NCBI RefSeq assembly: GCF_000002875.2
Contig: NC_009410.2
Coordinates: 372,001 to 436,000 of the forward strand
Direction of reading: 5' to 3'
DNA from: Leishmania infantum JPCM5
Taxonomy: Eukaryota > Euglenozoa > Kinetoplastea > Trypanosomatida > Trypanosomatidae
DNA length: 64,000 bases
In this document: piece by piece, positions 33,301 through 41,589 of the stretch
How the letters are laid out: each line of letters opens with the position of its first letter
Position numbering within the stretch: the stretch's first letter is position 1
The notes under the pieces: generated by a model
The model's input: the letters and a program-made list of their open reading frames with translations, nothing else
Told to the model about the DNA's origin: nothing
The model's database searches: none
Program-made: the position numbers and the translations under genes

Positions 33301-33678
33301 CGCCGCGGCTATGCGCCAGCTGCTGCGCAAGCGATGCGAGGTCATCTTTGTGCTTGCTGCGCGGCAGTGAGCGCGGTCGACGATGATGTGCGTGTGCCAA
33401 GCAGCGCCAGAGTGTCATATAACGTGGCGGATGTTCCGTTTGCTGTGCCCTCCGTTCAAGAAGTGCATCAGGCTTGCATCGATGTAGGTGGTGACACGAA
33501 GGCCGGGTCTCCGATGTCTGCAAGCCGCGTAGCTGTCCGTCGTATAGAGTTCCGAAGCACGGGCTGGGTCGGCGCTTGCGTGGCCGCGGGTGGTGCCGCT
33601 GTGATGGCCGCCGCCACTGACGGTTGGATGAGGGAGTGTGAGGCGCACACCCTCTGGGGAACCCTTTTCCTGGAATGA
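24349..33678 (+). CDS. Giant multi-BRCT protein, TopBP1/Dpb11/Rad4-like
   Basis: 3109 residues from the first ATG after the upstream polypyrimidine tracts; the frame is open another 465 bases upstream but only from a TTG. BRCT-like units, read by pattern: about 90-190 (VSVLPGVRVESKLTSSTTVLV and VVLPKWVAMG); about 216-348 (YGYAFSTTGLSTSEKAAID, AHGAVVEPSLTYKCDVLLT), the classic tandem found near the N-terminus of TopBP1; about 766-850; about 1164-1390 (GLIRYGGGRVEK, VTMDYVLACVAVGYCLNP); about 1484-1650 (NAVGALGGHVADTFSPSAVT, VGLEWLAACVEWGAF); about 2447-2580 (DADVVVTHQINL, GCWVVRPGFLECVAAVLNG). The middle, about 1750-2060, is disordered and rich in Thr-Pro and Ser-Pro. BRCT repeats bind phosphoproteins in replication initiation and DNA-damage signalling, so a nuclear scaffold is likely. 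Orthology to Dpb11/TopBP1 is inferred from multi-BRCT layout, not proven. Confidence 0.75.
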   Translation: MADRTHPLRSHTKVLAAVKPNLETRKNHQLDLSGPRRSDSDAEDHHGENRSSEEDAKTTREPQEHLHSRSEAHAGLKPLSSFSSAAASAGPTCLVSFTGFRDEDEWGENGDEGNDAYGNPFAHAAGGDAIPCADSLSVCTQLVSVLPGVRVESKLTSSTTVLVARRGFTRKRLLAARQGIPVVLPKWVAMGCPALPTSGGVCGASGAASASLHDLYAVPWLYGYAFSTTGLSTSEKAAIDSVCTAHGAVVEPSLTYKCDVLLTSAECVQALQRLLRADREGDAAQRRLNQHLRHAAMQRANAGLMENSGPEMAPPGRRGGAPKAAWLTDKVRFALELDVPVVDYVKLFTMLRLDRLPPPTWTHGIAAVMYKSSTQTRRPCNDDAEDGQHQYADALDGSDFDAILEVCRVGSPAGGSSEWTRILSVFADRGDASTASCGLQSDGGAADNGKEGRTSPTPLDSIALRGDSRQSSSSCTDSASTVSDPDAWEELLGCALASSLDEQQTRRADAYPGVSSSADAINAADHLTGTTPTTATSTTATTTISPALQAGLERLTVNTADVEDLANAGAEEPSTLQVVLPDYYSANTGLGLPPGSSSQGCHAGQELLTATVGASWGTAAVDPSPRWTTNALLHREPAPPRQSSRTDELIACAQRDGADAAALGQRTAEYYAMHRSAERFPPQLPARDAVPQHAAAMRPDDRVAALSQAFAGGGELLAATQDLAESCVAADELDLASAEQLDACETRVRGATTARRASPLLAMHPPYLTICVLGCTELELRKTARWCEQCRLLRSPVPTSATDIVLLGSRLLTKKRYTMRPAVDSRDDERGTKGGKKRRPKRPALRRSALSTGSFGANCHRCDHAGHGVAVTIRYWEMDAAVVRTLADVCGIPRSRMAPLRWLEDAASEAQKACETAKLAAKSEAAQRSAAHGRTVDGKGRYTDTCWTAVTTPPETLVGLLEEHLAAAAESEASAALARRPLFHALPPLSPDELPDMADLKYYIRVRQAPAISWASSATPIAAQGLHGIAAAAASAGLESRKQVKDGEMHYIARPDLGNSAKQPASSSAPVEEDDSLTAATSVSAVSVTAPASSSVQQPLHEEKTSLGAEDAQHSYKEALETAVRRFTQLVALFRVSGDGDEAQGSAGAAEIGREGRGTVLAACHFCCVEGEYARVDWAVVRGLIRYGGGRVEKRAAHDWETLWQQQPSVAVAATSAGAQQDQEAQRFARALRRGVAYARLRQKLRRVRGDVETAHQTSRQARDKMPSGCNGAVCASADAEQANAAEVARLTAKLQLMSHLCQQAPVLCLLPHSFQRAAGDESGVASAADATVRRKKGLPGRAAAGPASAYKRLHALHRLPAVTMDYVLACVAVGYCLNPHSCFLFDMSIPSAPDMRLFHHQHEQRGGGGAPSQKAPARHTGTQLRLDVEGSITPEGNGDEAGQRSRAGAVTAGNGCVGQARAPPYRPALSSWVLERRYSKTDSVGVCISVLWKLPTPPAAEGERCWSRVEAASPSATTATIEPRLTPDASLVPLLRVLLLGLRNAVGALGGHVADTFSPSAVTHVVSVDVGGILSGTIGDAFTSDVVSKRDAVVGSSDGGRFFPYWPMESIESVARCAARDEVSLVGLEWLAACVEWGAFVDEAGYAPPADLLALVQVEKQKALLASSQAARTAVHRRAAQAQRPPPPWQSPNHCRLSEHRGHVAAPSPADPAPSGALEAHEASRAPHLEQHRKRVGIPPRGALESGAPHTPPHPRLLDYGPTPDKGDKEMEEHKECRTPVMRRVSGASTTWCDSGVEPCTPPVRDAPPPGNVAQHRQQSPPPQPLSSPVPPPPCPQTPSGPHSTSQSMTLRACSAGTPSAGGHGHHLQHRRRYSSSASQHNTRSLLEQQDAEAYVEHLGNLFNFFSPGSTPLPSSAQRWRERSIATHADPDAGTPQRLCSPLLPHTPSQLHPSKVTFSPREPHPHCERMRERGASGTSSSSECTQVLTPSKTGATLQMTGAETTGSTVGASNALSTPRRRTLRGAAAAAAATAAYTSSATKNSALSSPDKQRRCTEEVAIGMNSSVADLQRSRALAEVVNGPYDVESAAPDASAPPPPRFILPSLLGGSTELSRGGTVEAKADGVSSTTTISCEEADAKQLQPQGGGCTGSVRGAQTLDELAEGMGPRSIGMAAGTAQQHQAHKRSRAAGGQQDASHARVHVALDGPYHSGPEAFSWMHDVIPDSQPQRQDIAVVACADAELMSGDVLVPTTFIAATAEVYGPAPAATAETAAGSGHCKDAATRLLAGDREEAEHKDGTKGVSPAPDVIDTATGLPIPRPLTATGPTTSLEHTAVRPLLGSCSAPRRPSSPPYPSTTIVADAYEGASIVANAAVEEQRCGAQCAHTDSNAQGLSPWSRHRPLSLSRRPSPSPAPAPSPLHTEPTALGAGTAAATLPRATVATSCTYECLRIYVLHDLPYREVRVRRCEEALEVLTRRRDGVEPRPPIGGGLRTAEPPVKGGDHCGSVDGASDPSLPPTATHPAPPLRFVARCEDADVVVTHQINLRESVLVAAAAGCWVVRPGFLECVAAVLNGACCWSDKSRTTSFMQNPWPTLQLQPQRHLALATAAAAPVTAAMKTSALCVARLRKALPTYEWTAEVLPRVPASGCPPESGSMLPLQRALVQQCRRQRQMREQAAGGSVASGDAGQPLAASRSRQRPFEGNSFVLLSSFPAVNMFRARGTRTAEVGVTDAESCGTSSRVRAIERILETGGGCLCCSVQVGSAAADEGEKTDGITDIVAASTHVPPAAQQRLRCCVCAPSLHGQGHEPPRRGLAYTSAAVVMDAALYHDLLWLICYQVHRKPSETLYVLLDGSLLGTSADDDHAGTVVYVSPAPHTAVTAGAAAAAGAGRNGEEADSARLLATSSLSEHDRIYKKRRTEDVEAHNSTQPTAEPASEAATVAAGAFAVPTTCTVAAWISSWLLASPNDSNFSKAGDGPPPCRRGYAPAAAQAMRGHLCACCAAVSAVDDDVRVPSSARVSYNVADVPFAVPSVQEVHQACIDVGGDTKAGSPMSASRVAVRRIEFRSTGWVGACVAAGGAAVMAAATDGWMRECEAHTLWGTLFLE

Positions 33679-34108
33679 TGCTGCTGCGAGAACTGCGACG
33701 AGGCGCGCGCACCTCCACACTTTTCTTTCGCGGCAGTGCCGTTTTCGCAAGAGCTTTAATCGGAGAGCAGCACATACTCACGGCATCCCTCTGCCCCTTC
33801 CGCGTCGAGGGTCCATTCGTCTGGTTCTCTGAGCGTCGGGGACGCGGGGCAATCTAGGCCCCCGCATCGCCTGTGATGGGGGCGAAGGATCAATGAAGCC
33901 CCGCACGCGCTCACTCTCTGGCACTTTCTCTGTTATCCTTTCGCTTCTTGCGAACTGCAAACATCATGTGCATGTGGGTTGCGCACTGCCACCGTCGTGT
34001 CTGGGCACGCACCTTCCTGCCTGCTGTCGCACAACGACGACGACCTTCCATCGCCCTTCTCTTTCCTCACCCCTCTCCCCACCATCCTCTTTGCTGTGCC
34101 GGAGCTAG

Positions 34109-34139
34109 CACACACACACATATATATATTTATATATTT
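34109..34139. repeat. (CA)6 followed by TA/TTTA-rich tract
   Basis: The same CA-then-TA order as in other spacers here, about 320 bases before the HSP70.4 ATG; the TA part is interrupted by extra Ts. Confidence 0.9.
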
Positions 34140-34394
34140 ATTTATCTCTAGTATCAGCAACGTCTCGTTTTGGTTTCATTTTCTGTGAAAGACTCCCTCT
34201 CTGTCTATCTCCCTCCCTCTCTCAACGCGGTGGAGTTGCAGTCAAGGGTATCCGTGGTCAGCGGTGCACGCGCACGCACGTCGCCTTCGCATACAGGAGG
34301 TACAAGGCTACCCGACACGCACTGAGAGCTGTGCAGCTTACGTCAGGCGAACCCTATCACACGCATTTTTAGACTCGCCCTCACCCGTTGTTTG

Positions 34395-34429
34395 CTTGTT
34401 TTTTTTTGTTGTTGTTCTTTCTAAACCAG
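34395..34429 (+). promoter_or_regulatory. Spliced-leader trans-splice acceptor of HSP70.4
   Basis: A T-rich polypyrimidine tract (tttgcttgtttttttttgtt and following) ends in an AG at 34428-34429, and the HSP70.4 ATG follows 29 bases later. This is the textbook trypanosomatid layout and predicts a very short 5' UTR after the spliced leader. Confidence 0.75.
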
Positions 34430-34457
34430 TGTGCTGCGGATACCGTGCGCGCCCATC

Positions 34458-36383
34458 ATGTCGTCTACCAACGCCATCGGCATCGACCTGGGCACGACGT
34501 ACTCGTGCGTGGGCGTCTTCAAGAACGAGCAGGTGGACATTATTGCCAACGACCAGGGTAACCGCACGACACCGTCCTATGTGGCCTTCACCGAGACAGA
34601 GCGCCTGATCGGCGATGCCGCGAAGAACCAGGTGGCCATGAACCCGAGCAACACCGTGTTTGACGCGAAGCGCATGATCGGCCGCAAGTTCGACGATCCT
34701 GACCTTCAGTCGGACATGAAGCACTGGCCCTTCAAGGTGACCGTCAAGGACGGCAAGCCGGTCATCAACGTCGAGTACCAGAACCAGTCCAAGACCTTTT
34801 TCCCAGAGGAGATCTCGGCTATGGTGCTGCAGAAGATGAAGGAGACGGCGGAGGCCTACCTCGGCACGACCGTCAAGGACGCCGTCATCACCGTCCCGGC
34901 GTACTTCAACGACTCGCAGCGCCAGGCGACGAAGGACGCCGGCTCCATCGCTGGCCTCAACGTGCTGCGCATCATCAACGAGCCCACCGCCGCCGCTATC
35001 GCGTACGGCATGGACCGCAAGGGAGACAAGGGAGAGAAGAACGTGCTCATCTTCGACCTTGGCGGCGGCACGTTCGATGTGACGCTGTTGACGATCGAGT
35101 CCGGCGTGTTCGAGGTGAAGGCGACCGCGGGCGACACGCACCTTGGAGGCGAGGACTTCGACAACCGCCTCGTCGACTACTTCGCCACTGAGCTCAAGAT
35201 GCGCTGCGGCAAGGACTGCCGTGGCAACGCCCGCGCCACGCGCCGCCTGCGCACGGCGTGCGAGCGCGTGAAGCGCACGTTGTCCAGCTCCACGACAGCA
35301 AACATCGAGATTGACGCGCTGTACGAGGGCAGCGACTTCTTCTCGAAGATCACGCGCGCGCGCTTCGAGGAGATGTGCCGCGATCAGTTTGAGAAGTGCC
35401 TGGAGCCGGTGAAGAAGGTGCTGGCGGATGCGGATATGAAGCCGCAGGACGTGGACGACGTCGTCCTCGTCGGTGGATCGACCCGAATCCCAAAGATCCA
35501 GCAGATTGTCTCGCAGTTCTTCGGTGGCAAGGAGTTGAACCGCTCCATCAACCCCGATGAGGCCGTTGCGTACGGTGCGGCGGTGCAGGCGCACATTCTC
35601 GCCGGCGGTCATTCCTCCAAGACGGACGGGCTGCTGCTGCTTGACGTGACGCCGCTCTCGCTCGGTGTGGAGACAGCCGGCGGTGTCATGTCCGTGCTCA
35701 TCCCGCGCAACTCGACGATGCCGGTGCAAAAGACGCAGACGTACTCGAACAACGCCGATAATCAGCGTAACGTGGTGATCAAGGTGTACGAAGGCGAGCG
35801 TCCGCTGGTCTCGCAGTGCCAGTGCCTCGGCACCTTCACGCTGACCGACATCCCGCCCATGCCGCGCGGCAAGGCGCGCATCAACGTCACCTTCGACGTG
35901 AACACGGACGGCATCCTCATCGTGAGCGCCGTCGAAGAGTCGGGTGGTCGAAAGGAGGCCATCACGATCCAGAACGACACGGGCCGTCTGAGCAAGGAGC
36001 AGATCGAGAGCATGGTGCGGGAGGCCGAGAAGTTTGCTGAGGAGGACAGGATGAACAGCGAGCGCGTCGAGGCGCGCAACACGCTGGAAAACTACACCTT
36101 CTCCATGCGCGCCACCCTGGACGACCCGGATGTGCAGAATGGAATCACGCAGGGGGACCGCCAGAAGATCCAGGACGCCGTCAGCGCTGCCTCGAGCTGG
36201 CTTGAGAGAAACCGGGAGGCCACCAAGGAGGAGTACATGGAGCAGACGAAGCTGATCGAGGGCATCGCGCACCCGATCTTGTCGGAGTTCTACAAAAAGC
36301 GTGTCATGGAGGCCCCACCAAGCGCTGGGTCCAAGGACGGTGCCCCCTCAGATGGGGTGCCCCACGCCGAAGACGTTGACTAA
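34458..36383 (+). CDS. HSP70.4: Heat shock protein 70-related protein, HSP70.4 type
   Basis: 641 residues. All three Hsp70 signatures are present: [13 protein letters not shown] near the N-terminus, [14 protein letters not shown] near 198-211, and [15 protein letters not shown] near 335-349. The substrate-binding half follows ([20 protein letters not shown]) and then the helical lid. The tail ends HAEDVD: the Gly/Pro-rich GGMP-type repeats and the EEVD terminus of cytosolic Hsp70 are missing, so docking to TPR co-chaperones through EEVD is expected to be altered. There is no signal peptide, KDEL-like end or mitochondrial presequence, so the protein should be cytosolic. The start is supported by an excellent splice acceptor (T-rich tract then AG at 34428-34429), 29 bases upstream. 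The gene is single-copy here, unlike the tandem main HSP70 array. Confidence 0.94.
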   Translation: MSSTNAIGIDLGTTYSCVGVFKNEQVDIIANDQGNRTTPSYVAFTETERLIGDAAKNQVAMNPSNTVFDAKRMIGRKFDDPDLQSDMKHWPFKVTVKDGKPVINVEYQNQSKTFFPEEISAMVLQKMKETAEAYLGTTVKDAVITVPAYFNDSQRQATKDAGSIAGLNVLRIINEPTAAAIAYGMDRKGDKGEKNVLIFDLGGGTFDVTLLTIESGVFEVKATAGDTHLGGEDFDNRLVDYFATELKMRCGKDCRGNARATRRLRTACERVKRTLSSSTTANIEIDALYEGSDFFSKITRARFEEMCRDQFEKCLEPVKKVLADADMKPQDVDDVVLVGGSTRIPKIQQIVSQFFGGKELNRSINPDEAVAYGAAVQAHILAGGHSSKTDGLLLLDVTPLSLGVETAGGVMSVLIPRNSTMPVQKTQTYSNNADNQRNVVIKVYEGERPLVSQCQCLGTFTLTDIPPMPRGKARINVTFDVNTDGILIVSAVEESGGRKEAITIQNDTGRLSKEQIESMVREAEKFAEEDRMNSERVEARNTLENYTFSMRATLDDPDVQNGITQGDRQKIQDAVSAASSWLERNREATKEEYMEQTKLIEGIAHPILSEFYKKRVMEAPPSAGSKDGAPSDGVPHAEDVD

Positions 36384-36646
36384 GGTGGCTAGATAGGACT
36401 GCGCACGGCTGGGCTGAATGGAGAGAGGGCAGAGAGCAGTAAATCGAGGAGAGGTTTGGGCTGGATCCATATGTGCGTGTGAGAGAGCTCCGTCGGTGAG
36501 TGCCCCCCCCCTCAACCTCTCTCCGTATGCATTCATGCGACCTCTACCTCCTCCTCGCCCGATATCCCTTCCGCTCTCCCTCTCGCCTCTGCGCCTCCAT
36601 CGCGGCGCACGCCCTCTTATTCTATTAAGGTTCGCCCTTCACTCTC

Positions 36647-36726
36647 CGCACACCGAGAGAGAACGCACACACACACACGGGCATAGCGCCATGCCCGTGT
36701 GTGTGTATTCTGTCTCGGTGTGTGCG
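36647..36726. repeat. Long imperfect inverted repeat (hairpin) downstream of HSP70.4
   Basis: Arms at 36647-36684 and 36691-36726 face each other across the 6-base loop agcgcc. The inner 16 bases (acacacacacgggcat against its complement) pair perfectly; the outer parts pair with a few mismatches and 2-base slips (cgcacaccgag against ctcggtgtgtgcg). It lies about 265 bases after the HSP70.4 stop, so it should be part of that 3' UTR. Confidence 0.8.
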
Positions 36727-38692
36727 TGTTTTTTTTTTCTCAGGTCCATGTTTTTACATGTTGTTGTTGTTTTTTGCTCGTCGCTGTTTTCTTTCTGTCG
36801 GTCTGTCCCACCCACCCCACCACCAAGACCACCGCCTCTCCATACACGCAACGCGCATCATATTTCTTCGCGACTGTGCTGTGCGTGAAGTCATGGTACT
36901 CTGCGCGTCTGTCGGTTGTGCGTGCAACTCGGGAACGCAAACGTCGTTTTAGTCGTTGCTGTCGCTTATCGTCCTTTTCTTTTTCACATCTCCGCCAACT
37001 GAGAGCAAGCGAAGATGGTGTGCAGGGTAAGCGAGAGCAGAGAGGGAAAACAGCGACGCAAGGAGAAGAGGTCATCGCAAAGCCGTCGAGCGATCTGCTT
37101 GTAGCCCTGGCGCTGGTGGAGGCCTGGAAAACGGCCCCGGTGGTGGGGAGGGGGGAGGGCTCGAAAGGCCTGCATGTATGTAGGTGCCCTTGTGGTCTTC
37201 TTCTCATGGGAGAGGGGAGGGAGGGGAACTTCACCTTTCGCTGTTCGTGCCGCTCTGGCACCACCAACGGCATCATAAGTGCTCCTATAGAGAGAGACTG
37301 AGAGTAGTACTAGGAGGCGGATACGCGTGGAAAATAGAGAAAGGAGGCTGCGAAAAGAGAAAGATACAAGCGCAGGCACCACGAATACCGGCGCACGCGT
37401 CGGGTCAGAGTTGATACAGGGAACGATGCCGTCAACGACGGAGGGAAGAGCCGCTTGAGGGAGAAAGTGAGTCGGGTTCGTGGTTCCGTCTTCCTCACCC
37501 GCCCTCCCCCCTCACCTTCAACGATGTTCATTTTCGAAGAGCAACCTCAGGTGTGCCGCCTCTCTTGTAGCTGACGAGTGCGCCGATGCGCGCGTCTGGG
37601 CTCTGGCGTCCTATGCGAGCGTTGAGAGAGGATGAAAAAAGACAATTTTGCGCCCTCCCCCTTGATGCACGCACGCTCGGACGTCCCTTCGTTCCCGGGT
37701 GACCATGACGCCCAGCTGTAGCCGATCTCCGGGCCATGCATCGCAAAGTGATGAAAGGGGGTCATCCCCCACCCCTCTCACTGTCACTCCACTGTCCCAC
37801 CTCTACCTGCTCCCTCTCGCTTTGCCTTTGCTTGCTGTTGTTGCGCCGGCTCTCCGCACGTGTATGTCGCTGCTCGCAACCACACGCGCCAACGCGTATC
37901 GGTACGACAATGACGTGGTTGGCTGCATTCTACGGCTCACATCACCTCCGCTCTCCCCTCACTGCCCCTTTCACATTGTCCTACCCTTCCCCAGTCTTAT
38001 CCTTCCCAGGCTGTGCAAGCCCAACGGCCTGCCTTCGGTTGCCTTTCGCCCCCCCCCCCAACCCCTTCGGCCTTTACGTTCCATGCGCAAGCGCGGGGCC
38101 CACTCTGCATCGCATCGCTGCGTTTCTCGCTTCGCTTTGCGCTCCTTACGTCCCGCAGCACGGAAACGATTGCGGGCCCCGGCAAGACACACACATGCAC
38201 AGAGATAGAGATGCATGCATACACCCAAGGCTACTCCCCTCCGCCTGCCGCGCGCGTAAGTGCGCACTGCCCAGCACGCCCTCGTGATAACCAACTGCTT
38301 CCTTACGAGAGAGTAGCAGAACAAAATGAGTTTCGTAGCAGACATACGGCAAGTATCCCTCACGCTAGGCGCGTCGGCTCTGTTCCGTTGTCTCCGTGTT
38401 CCGTCGGCTCTGCATCGGTGTTGGTGTCTGTGTGTCTCCTTCAACCCTCGGCCTTGGCTGCTTAAACGTGCGCCGTCACCAGCAAGTGCGTATGGTGCTG
38501 ACATCTCGCTCTTCCTATACCTCTCTCTCTGCCGGCGTGCGTCCCTTTCTCTTTGCGGTCGATGTCTTCCCGATCACTCACCCCTCCCGGCACCCTTCCT
38601 CCCGCACCATCGCAGTCCAGTCTGGGAGTGCTTGCGCGTCACTGAGCACGGCTGCACCTCTCGCCCCCGCTTTGCTTGGAAGCTCCCCTCCG

Positions 38693-38737
38693 CTCATCTC
38701 TCTGTCCTCTTCTTCTTCGTGTTCCTTCTCGGGGGAG
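38693..38737 (+). promoter_or_regulatory. Trans-splice acceptor of NOL10
   Basis: A C/T tract at 38693-38730 is followed by the first AG at 38736-38737, about 114 bases before the ATG. Confidence 0.5.
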
Positions 38738-38850
38738 AGAGGGGGACAGGGGGGTCATCGCCAAGAGCTTTTCAGCAGCGCCTCCATCACCTTTAGACAC
38801 AGACACACAGAAACAACTGCAAGGACAGCTCTGCGCGCTAATCGAGAGCC

Positions 38851-40947
38851 ATGCAGGTCTCTCTTCACAACACGGTGAAGACGTACAACCTCACGGCTGG
38901 CAAATCGCTGCCGGAGTGGCTCAGTGAGCGTCGCAAGAACAAGCGGGCGTCGGCAGGGCAGGAGAACCGCGTGGAGCTGCTGCACGACCTCGAGTTCCCG
39001 CACTGCGCGCGCTGTATCTTCCGTTGCGCCAATGGAACGCATCTCTTCGCCGCTGGCGACTACCCGTACCGCCTCAAGTGTTTCGACGTGAACGACCTTA
39101 GCATGAAGTTCAGTTTCAACGCGGACATGAACATTCTCTCTGGTGTGTGCCTCTCACCCGACTACCGCAAGTTTGCACTGCGCGGGGAAGGGCGGCAGAT
39201 CACCATTCACCACACCTCTGCGATCGTAGACAGGGTTCGTGTGCCGCATCTCCAGCGCTCCCTCGCGTACAACCAGTTCCAGGCGGATCTCTTGTCTGCT
39301 GGCGTCTCGCCGGAGGTCTACCGCATCAACCTTGAAACCGGCGCGTTTGTGGAGAGCTACCAGACGAGCAGCGCAGACGGCGTGAATCATGTGGAGGTGT
39401 TCGGACGGCACGGCCCGGTCAGTGGTGTAGTGTTGACAGCTGGATGCGACGGCGCGATCGAGGCCTGGGATAGTCGTGTCGGCGCGGCTGTGGCTCGCGT
39501 GCAGGTGGCCGGAAGCGGCAGCAGCTCCGGCATCGATGAGCCGTGCGAGGTTCGGCACATCGCCACGGAAGAAAGCGGTGGTCTCCTCTTCACCTGCGGC
39601 CTTGAGAGCGGCGAGGTACTGCTGTACGACGTCCGCCTGCAGAAGCCGCTGCTCGTGAAGGACCACATGAACAGTCTGCCCATTGTGAAGACATACTTCT
39701 TCCATGGCAAGAGCACCGCCACTGGCGAGGCCAGCTTCGTCCTCTCCGCCGACACCCGCTCGCTGAAGGTGTGGAACAAGCACGACGGCAGCAACTTCAC
39801 GACAATCGATGCCCCGGCGGACATCACTGACTTCACCCTCTTCAAGAGTCAGCACAACATGGTGGCGCCGTACGAGAGCGACGACAGCGGTGTGGTCGCT
39901 CTCTGCTGCGACGTGCCGCGGGTGCAGGTGCACTTTATCCCTCAACTCGGCGCAGCCCCGCGCTGGGCCTCCTTCCTGGAGGTGATGACGGAGGAGCTGG
40001 AAGAGAAGGAGACGACGACGGTGTACGACGACTTCACGTTCATTTCAAAGGACGAGATGAACGCGCTGGGCATCGCCGCCGAGGACCTTGCAGGTGGCAA
40101 GGTGCGTCCTGTCATGCACGGCGCCTTTATCGAGAACGGGCTGTACCGCGAGCTGCGCGCCGTAGTGGACCCCACAGCCTTCAACAACTATGTCGCCTCG
40201 AAGGCGAAGGAGCGGCATTCCAAGCGGTGGGCGGATCGCATCAGTCGCTTCCACCGAGCCAAGGAGAACGACGAGGACGCCGACGACGCGCAGGCTGGCG
40301 GTGATGCCGCAGCGGCAGCGCCGCGCAACTCGGCACTGGCGACGGCGAAGGCGGATCCGCGATTTGCGCGTGCCTTTGGCCGTACAGCGGGCGGCGCTGC
40401 CTCCTCCTTCGCTCTTGACCGGCGCAATCCCGAGTATGCGAAATTGCTTCAGACGATCGACGAGCGGCGCGCCAAAGCCTCCGCACGTCGGGAGCGCTAC
40501 GAGGCGGAGATGTTCTCCGTCGTCCCTGACGTTGGCGGGGAGGACGATGCAGAAAGCTATGAGGGCGGCGGTGATCGCGCAGCGCTCCGCGCTGTTCAGC
40601 GACAAATCGGCAAGAACAGCGCCACGGCTGCTGCTGCACAAATGGACGAGGACGAGGACGCACGCCACCATCTGCGCGGAGTGCAGAGCAGTGGCCGAGC
40701 GAAGCGCCGCGCTCCGCCGCAGCAGAAGGCAGCCGTAAGTGCGAAGATGTCCGAGCGGGACTCTGCAAAGTCCGTCAAGGGCGGCGTCGGTTCAGTGGGG
40801 AAGCAGGTGACGATGTTCGAGGTTTCAGGGCAGAGCACCGACGTTTTCCTGCGCAACGACAAGCAGGTGCACGCCATTCGCAAGAAGTCCCGCGCTGAGA
40901 AGCTGACCCTTGGCGAGCGTCTGAAGCTGGCTGCCTCAGCGAGGTAG
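38851..40947 (+). CDS. NOL10: Nucleolar protein 10 homologue (yeast Enp2), SSU processome WD40 protein
   Basis: 698 residues. The N-terminus (VKTYNLTAGKSLPEWLSERR) and the next segments (LLHDLEFPHCARCIFRCANG, FAAGDYPYRLKCFDVNDLSM, LAYNQFQADLLSAGVSPEVY, YRINLETGAFVES) follow NOL10/Enp2 closely: the protein is a seven-bladed WD40 propeller whose first strands carry the diagnostic PEWL segment. Further WD-like strands include LTAGCDGAIEAWDSR and LSADTRSLKVWNKHDGS. Around residue 500 an NUC153-type motif (ADPRFARAF followed by DRRNPEYAKLLQTIDERRAK) confirms the family. The C-terminal third is charged and Lys/Arg-rich, ending in KKSRAEKLTLGERLKLAAS, usual for nucleolar factors. Known role: early 40S ribosomal subunit assembly in the nucleolus. 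Length is close to that of human NOL10 (688 residues), with few inserts, unlike its neighbours. Confidence 0.93.
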   Translation: MQVSLHNTVKTYNLTAGKSLPEWLSERRKNKRASAGQENRVELLHDLEFPHCARCIFRCANGTHLFAAGDYPYRLKCFDVNDLSMKFSFNADMNILSGVCLSPDYRKFALRGEGRQITIHHTSAIVDRVRVPHLQRSLAYNQFQADLLSAGVSPEVYRINLETGAFVESYQTSSADGVNHVEVFGRHGPVSGVVLTAGCDGAIEAWDSRVGAAVARVQVAGSGSSSGIDEPCEVRHIATEESGGLLFTCGLESGEVLLYDVRLQKPLLVKDHMNSLPIVKTYFFHGKSTATGEASFVLSADTRSLKVWNKHDGSNFTTIDAPADITDFTLFKSQHNMVAPYESDDSGVVALCCDVPRVQVHFIPQLGAAPRWASFLEVMTEELEEKETTTVYDDFTFISKDEMNALGIAAEDLAGGKVRPVMHGAFIENGLYRELRAVVDPTAFNNYVASKAKERHSKRWADRISRFHRAKENDEDADDAQAGGDAAAAAPRNSALATAKADPRFARAFGRTAGGAASSFALDRRNPEYAKLLQTIDERRAKASARRERYEAEMFSVVPDVGGEDDAESYEGGGDRAALRAVQRQIGKNSATAAAAQMDEDEDARHHLRGVQSSGRAKRRAPPQQKAAVSAKMSERDSAKSVKGGVGSVGKQVTMFEVSGQSTDVFLRNDKQVHAIRKKSRAEKLTLGERLKLAASAR

Positions 40948-41588
40948 TCTCCCTTCGGAGGTTTCTGCTTGTGGGTGTGCTTTCAGGCATGCCTGTGTGA
41001 GGTAGAGGTGGTGTGCTGCAGGTGTGGCGCTATGCCCTCTAGTGTTCGTTGTTGTTGCCTCCACTGCGTCTAACTAACCGATCGCTTAATCTGATGCATC
41101 ACTGCCCATTCCTTTCCCTCTCTCGCTCGCTCTCTTCGTGCGCCGTCATGGCAGGTGAGGTCGGGAGGACGGGGAGACGGACAATGAGTAACGAGTGTCG
41201 ACGGATGCAGTTTTTCTTGTGTGCGCGTGCACTTCACTCTCTCTCTCTGTGGGTCGGCGCGTGCGTGTAATCGCTAAGCTCTATCGACGCGAGCAAAACC
41301 CCCCACAGAACACGGGATGAGAGAGGAACGCATTCCGGGAGCCTTCGCGCTTTTTCTTTCTTGTTCTCCCGTGCTTTAAAATTGCGGAAAGTCCGCCAGG
41401 GCAGGCTGACCCTCCTCCCAAAGACGACGACTGTATCTCCCCCGCATGCGCTGAAGGTCATCTTCAGCTTCTACCAGACATGGGTGCGGTGAGAAGATGG
41501 TCGAACCCACGCACAACCGGTGATGAACCTGATGAGCGTATGTCTGTGGGGGGAGAGCGTGAGGGGATGTGTGCCAGCCGCTCTCGGC

Positions 41589-41589
41589 N
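41589..41589. other. Single ambiguous base
   Basis: One N in spacer sequence; no gene is affected. Confidence 0.95.

Larger units (their letters stand above)
33679..34457. other. Intergenic spacer
   Basis: No gene seen. CA/TA-rich tract at 34109-34139 and the strong HSP70.4 acceptor. Confidence 0.7.
36384..38850. other. Intergenic spacer, 2.5 kb
   Basis: No convincing gene. It contains the long hairpin at 36647-36726, T-rich tracts near 36730 and 36760, purine-rich sequence at about 37280-37460 and C/T tracts before NOL10. Much of it is probably the HSP70.4 3' UTR. Confidence 0.65.

Noticed and set aside
34338..36272. Long - strand open frame opposite HSP70.4 as a gene
   Set aside because: It is the mirror of a strongly biased coding sequence, shows no known domain, and all supported genes run on the + strand.
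37740..37830. C-box-like gtgatga at about 37748 as a C/D snoRNA
   Set aside because: No D box (ctga) or terminal stem lies at a suitable distance.
41485..41545. gtcgaaccc and repeated tgatga near 41495-41535 as a tRNA or snoRNA
   Set aside because: The T-arm stem does not pair on either strand, no acceptor stem is seen, and the only ctga overlaps the second tgatga, so no box spacing fits.
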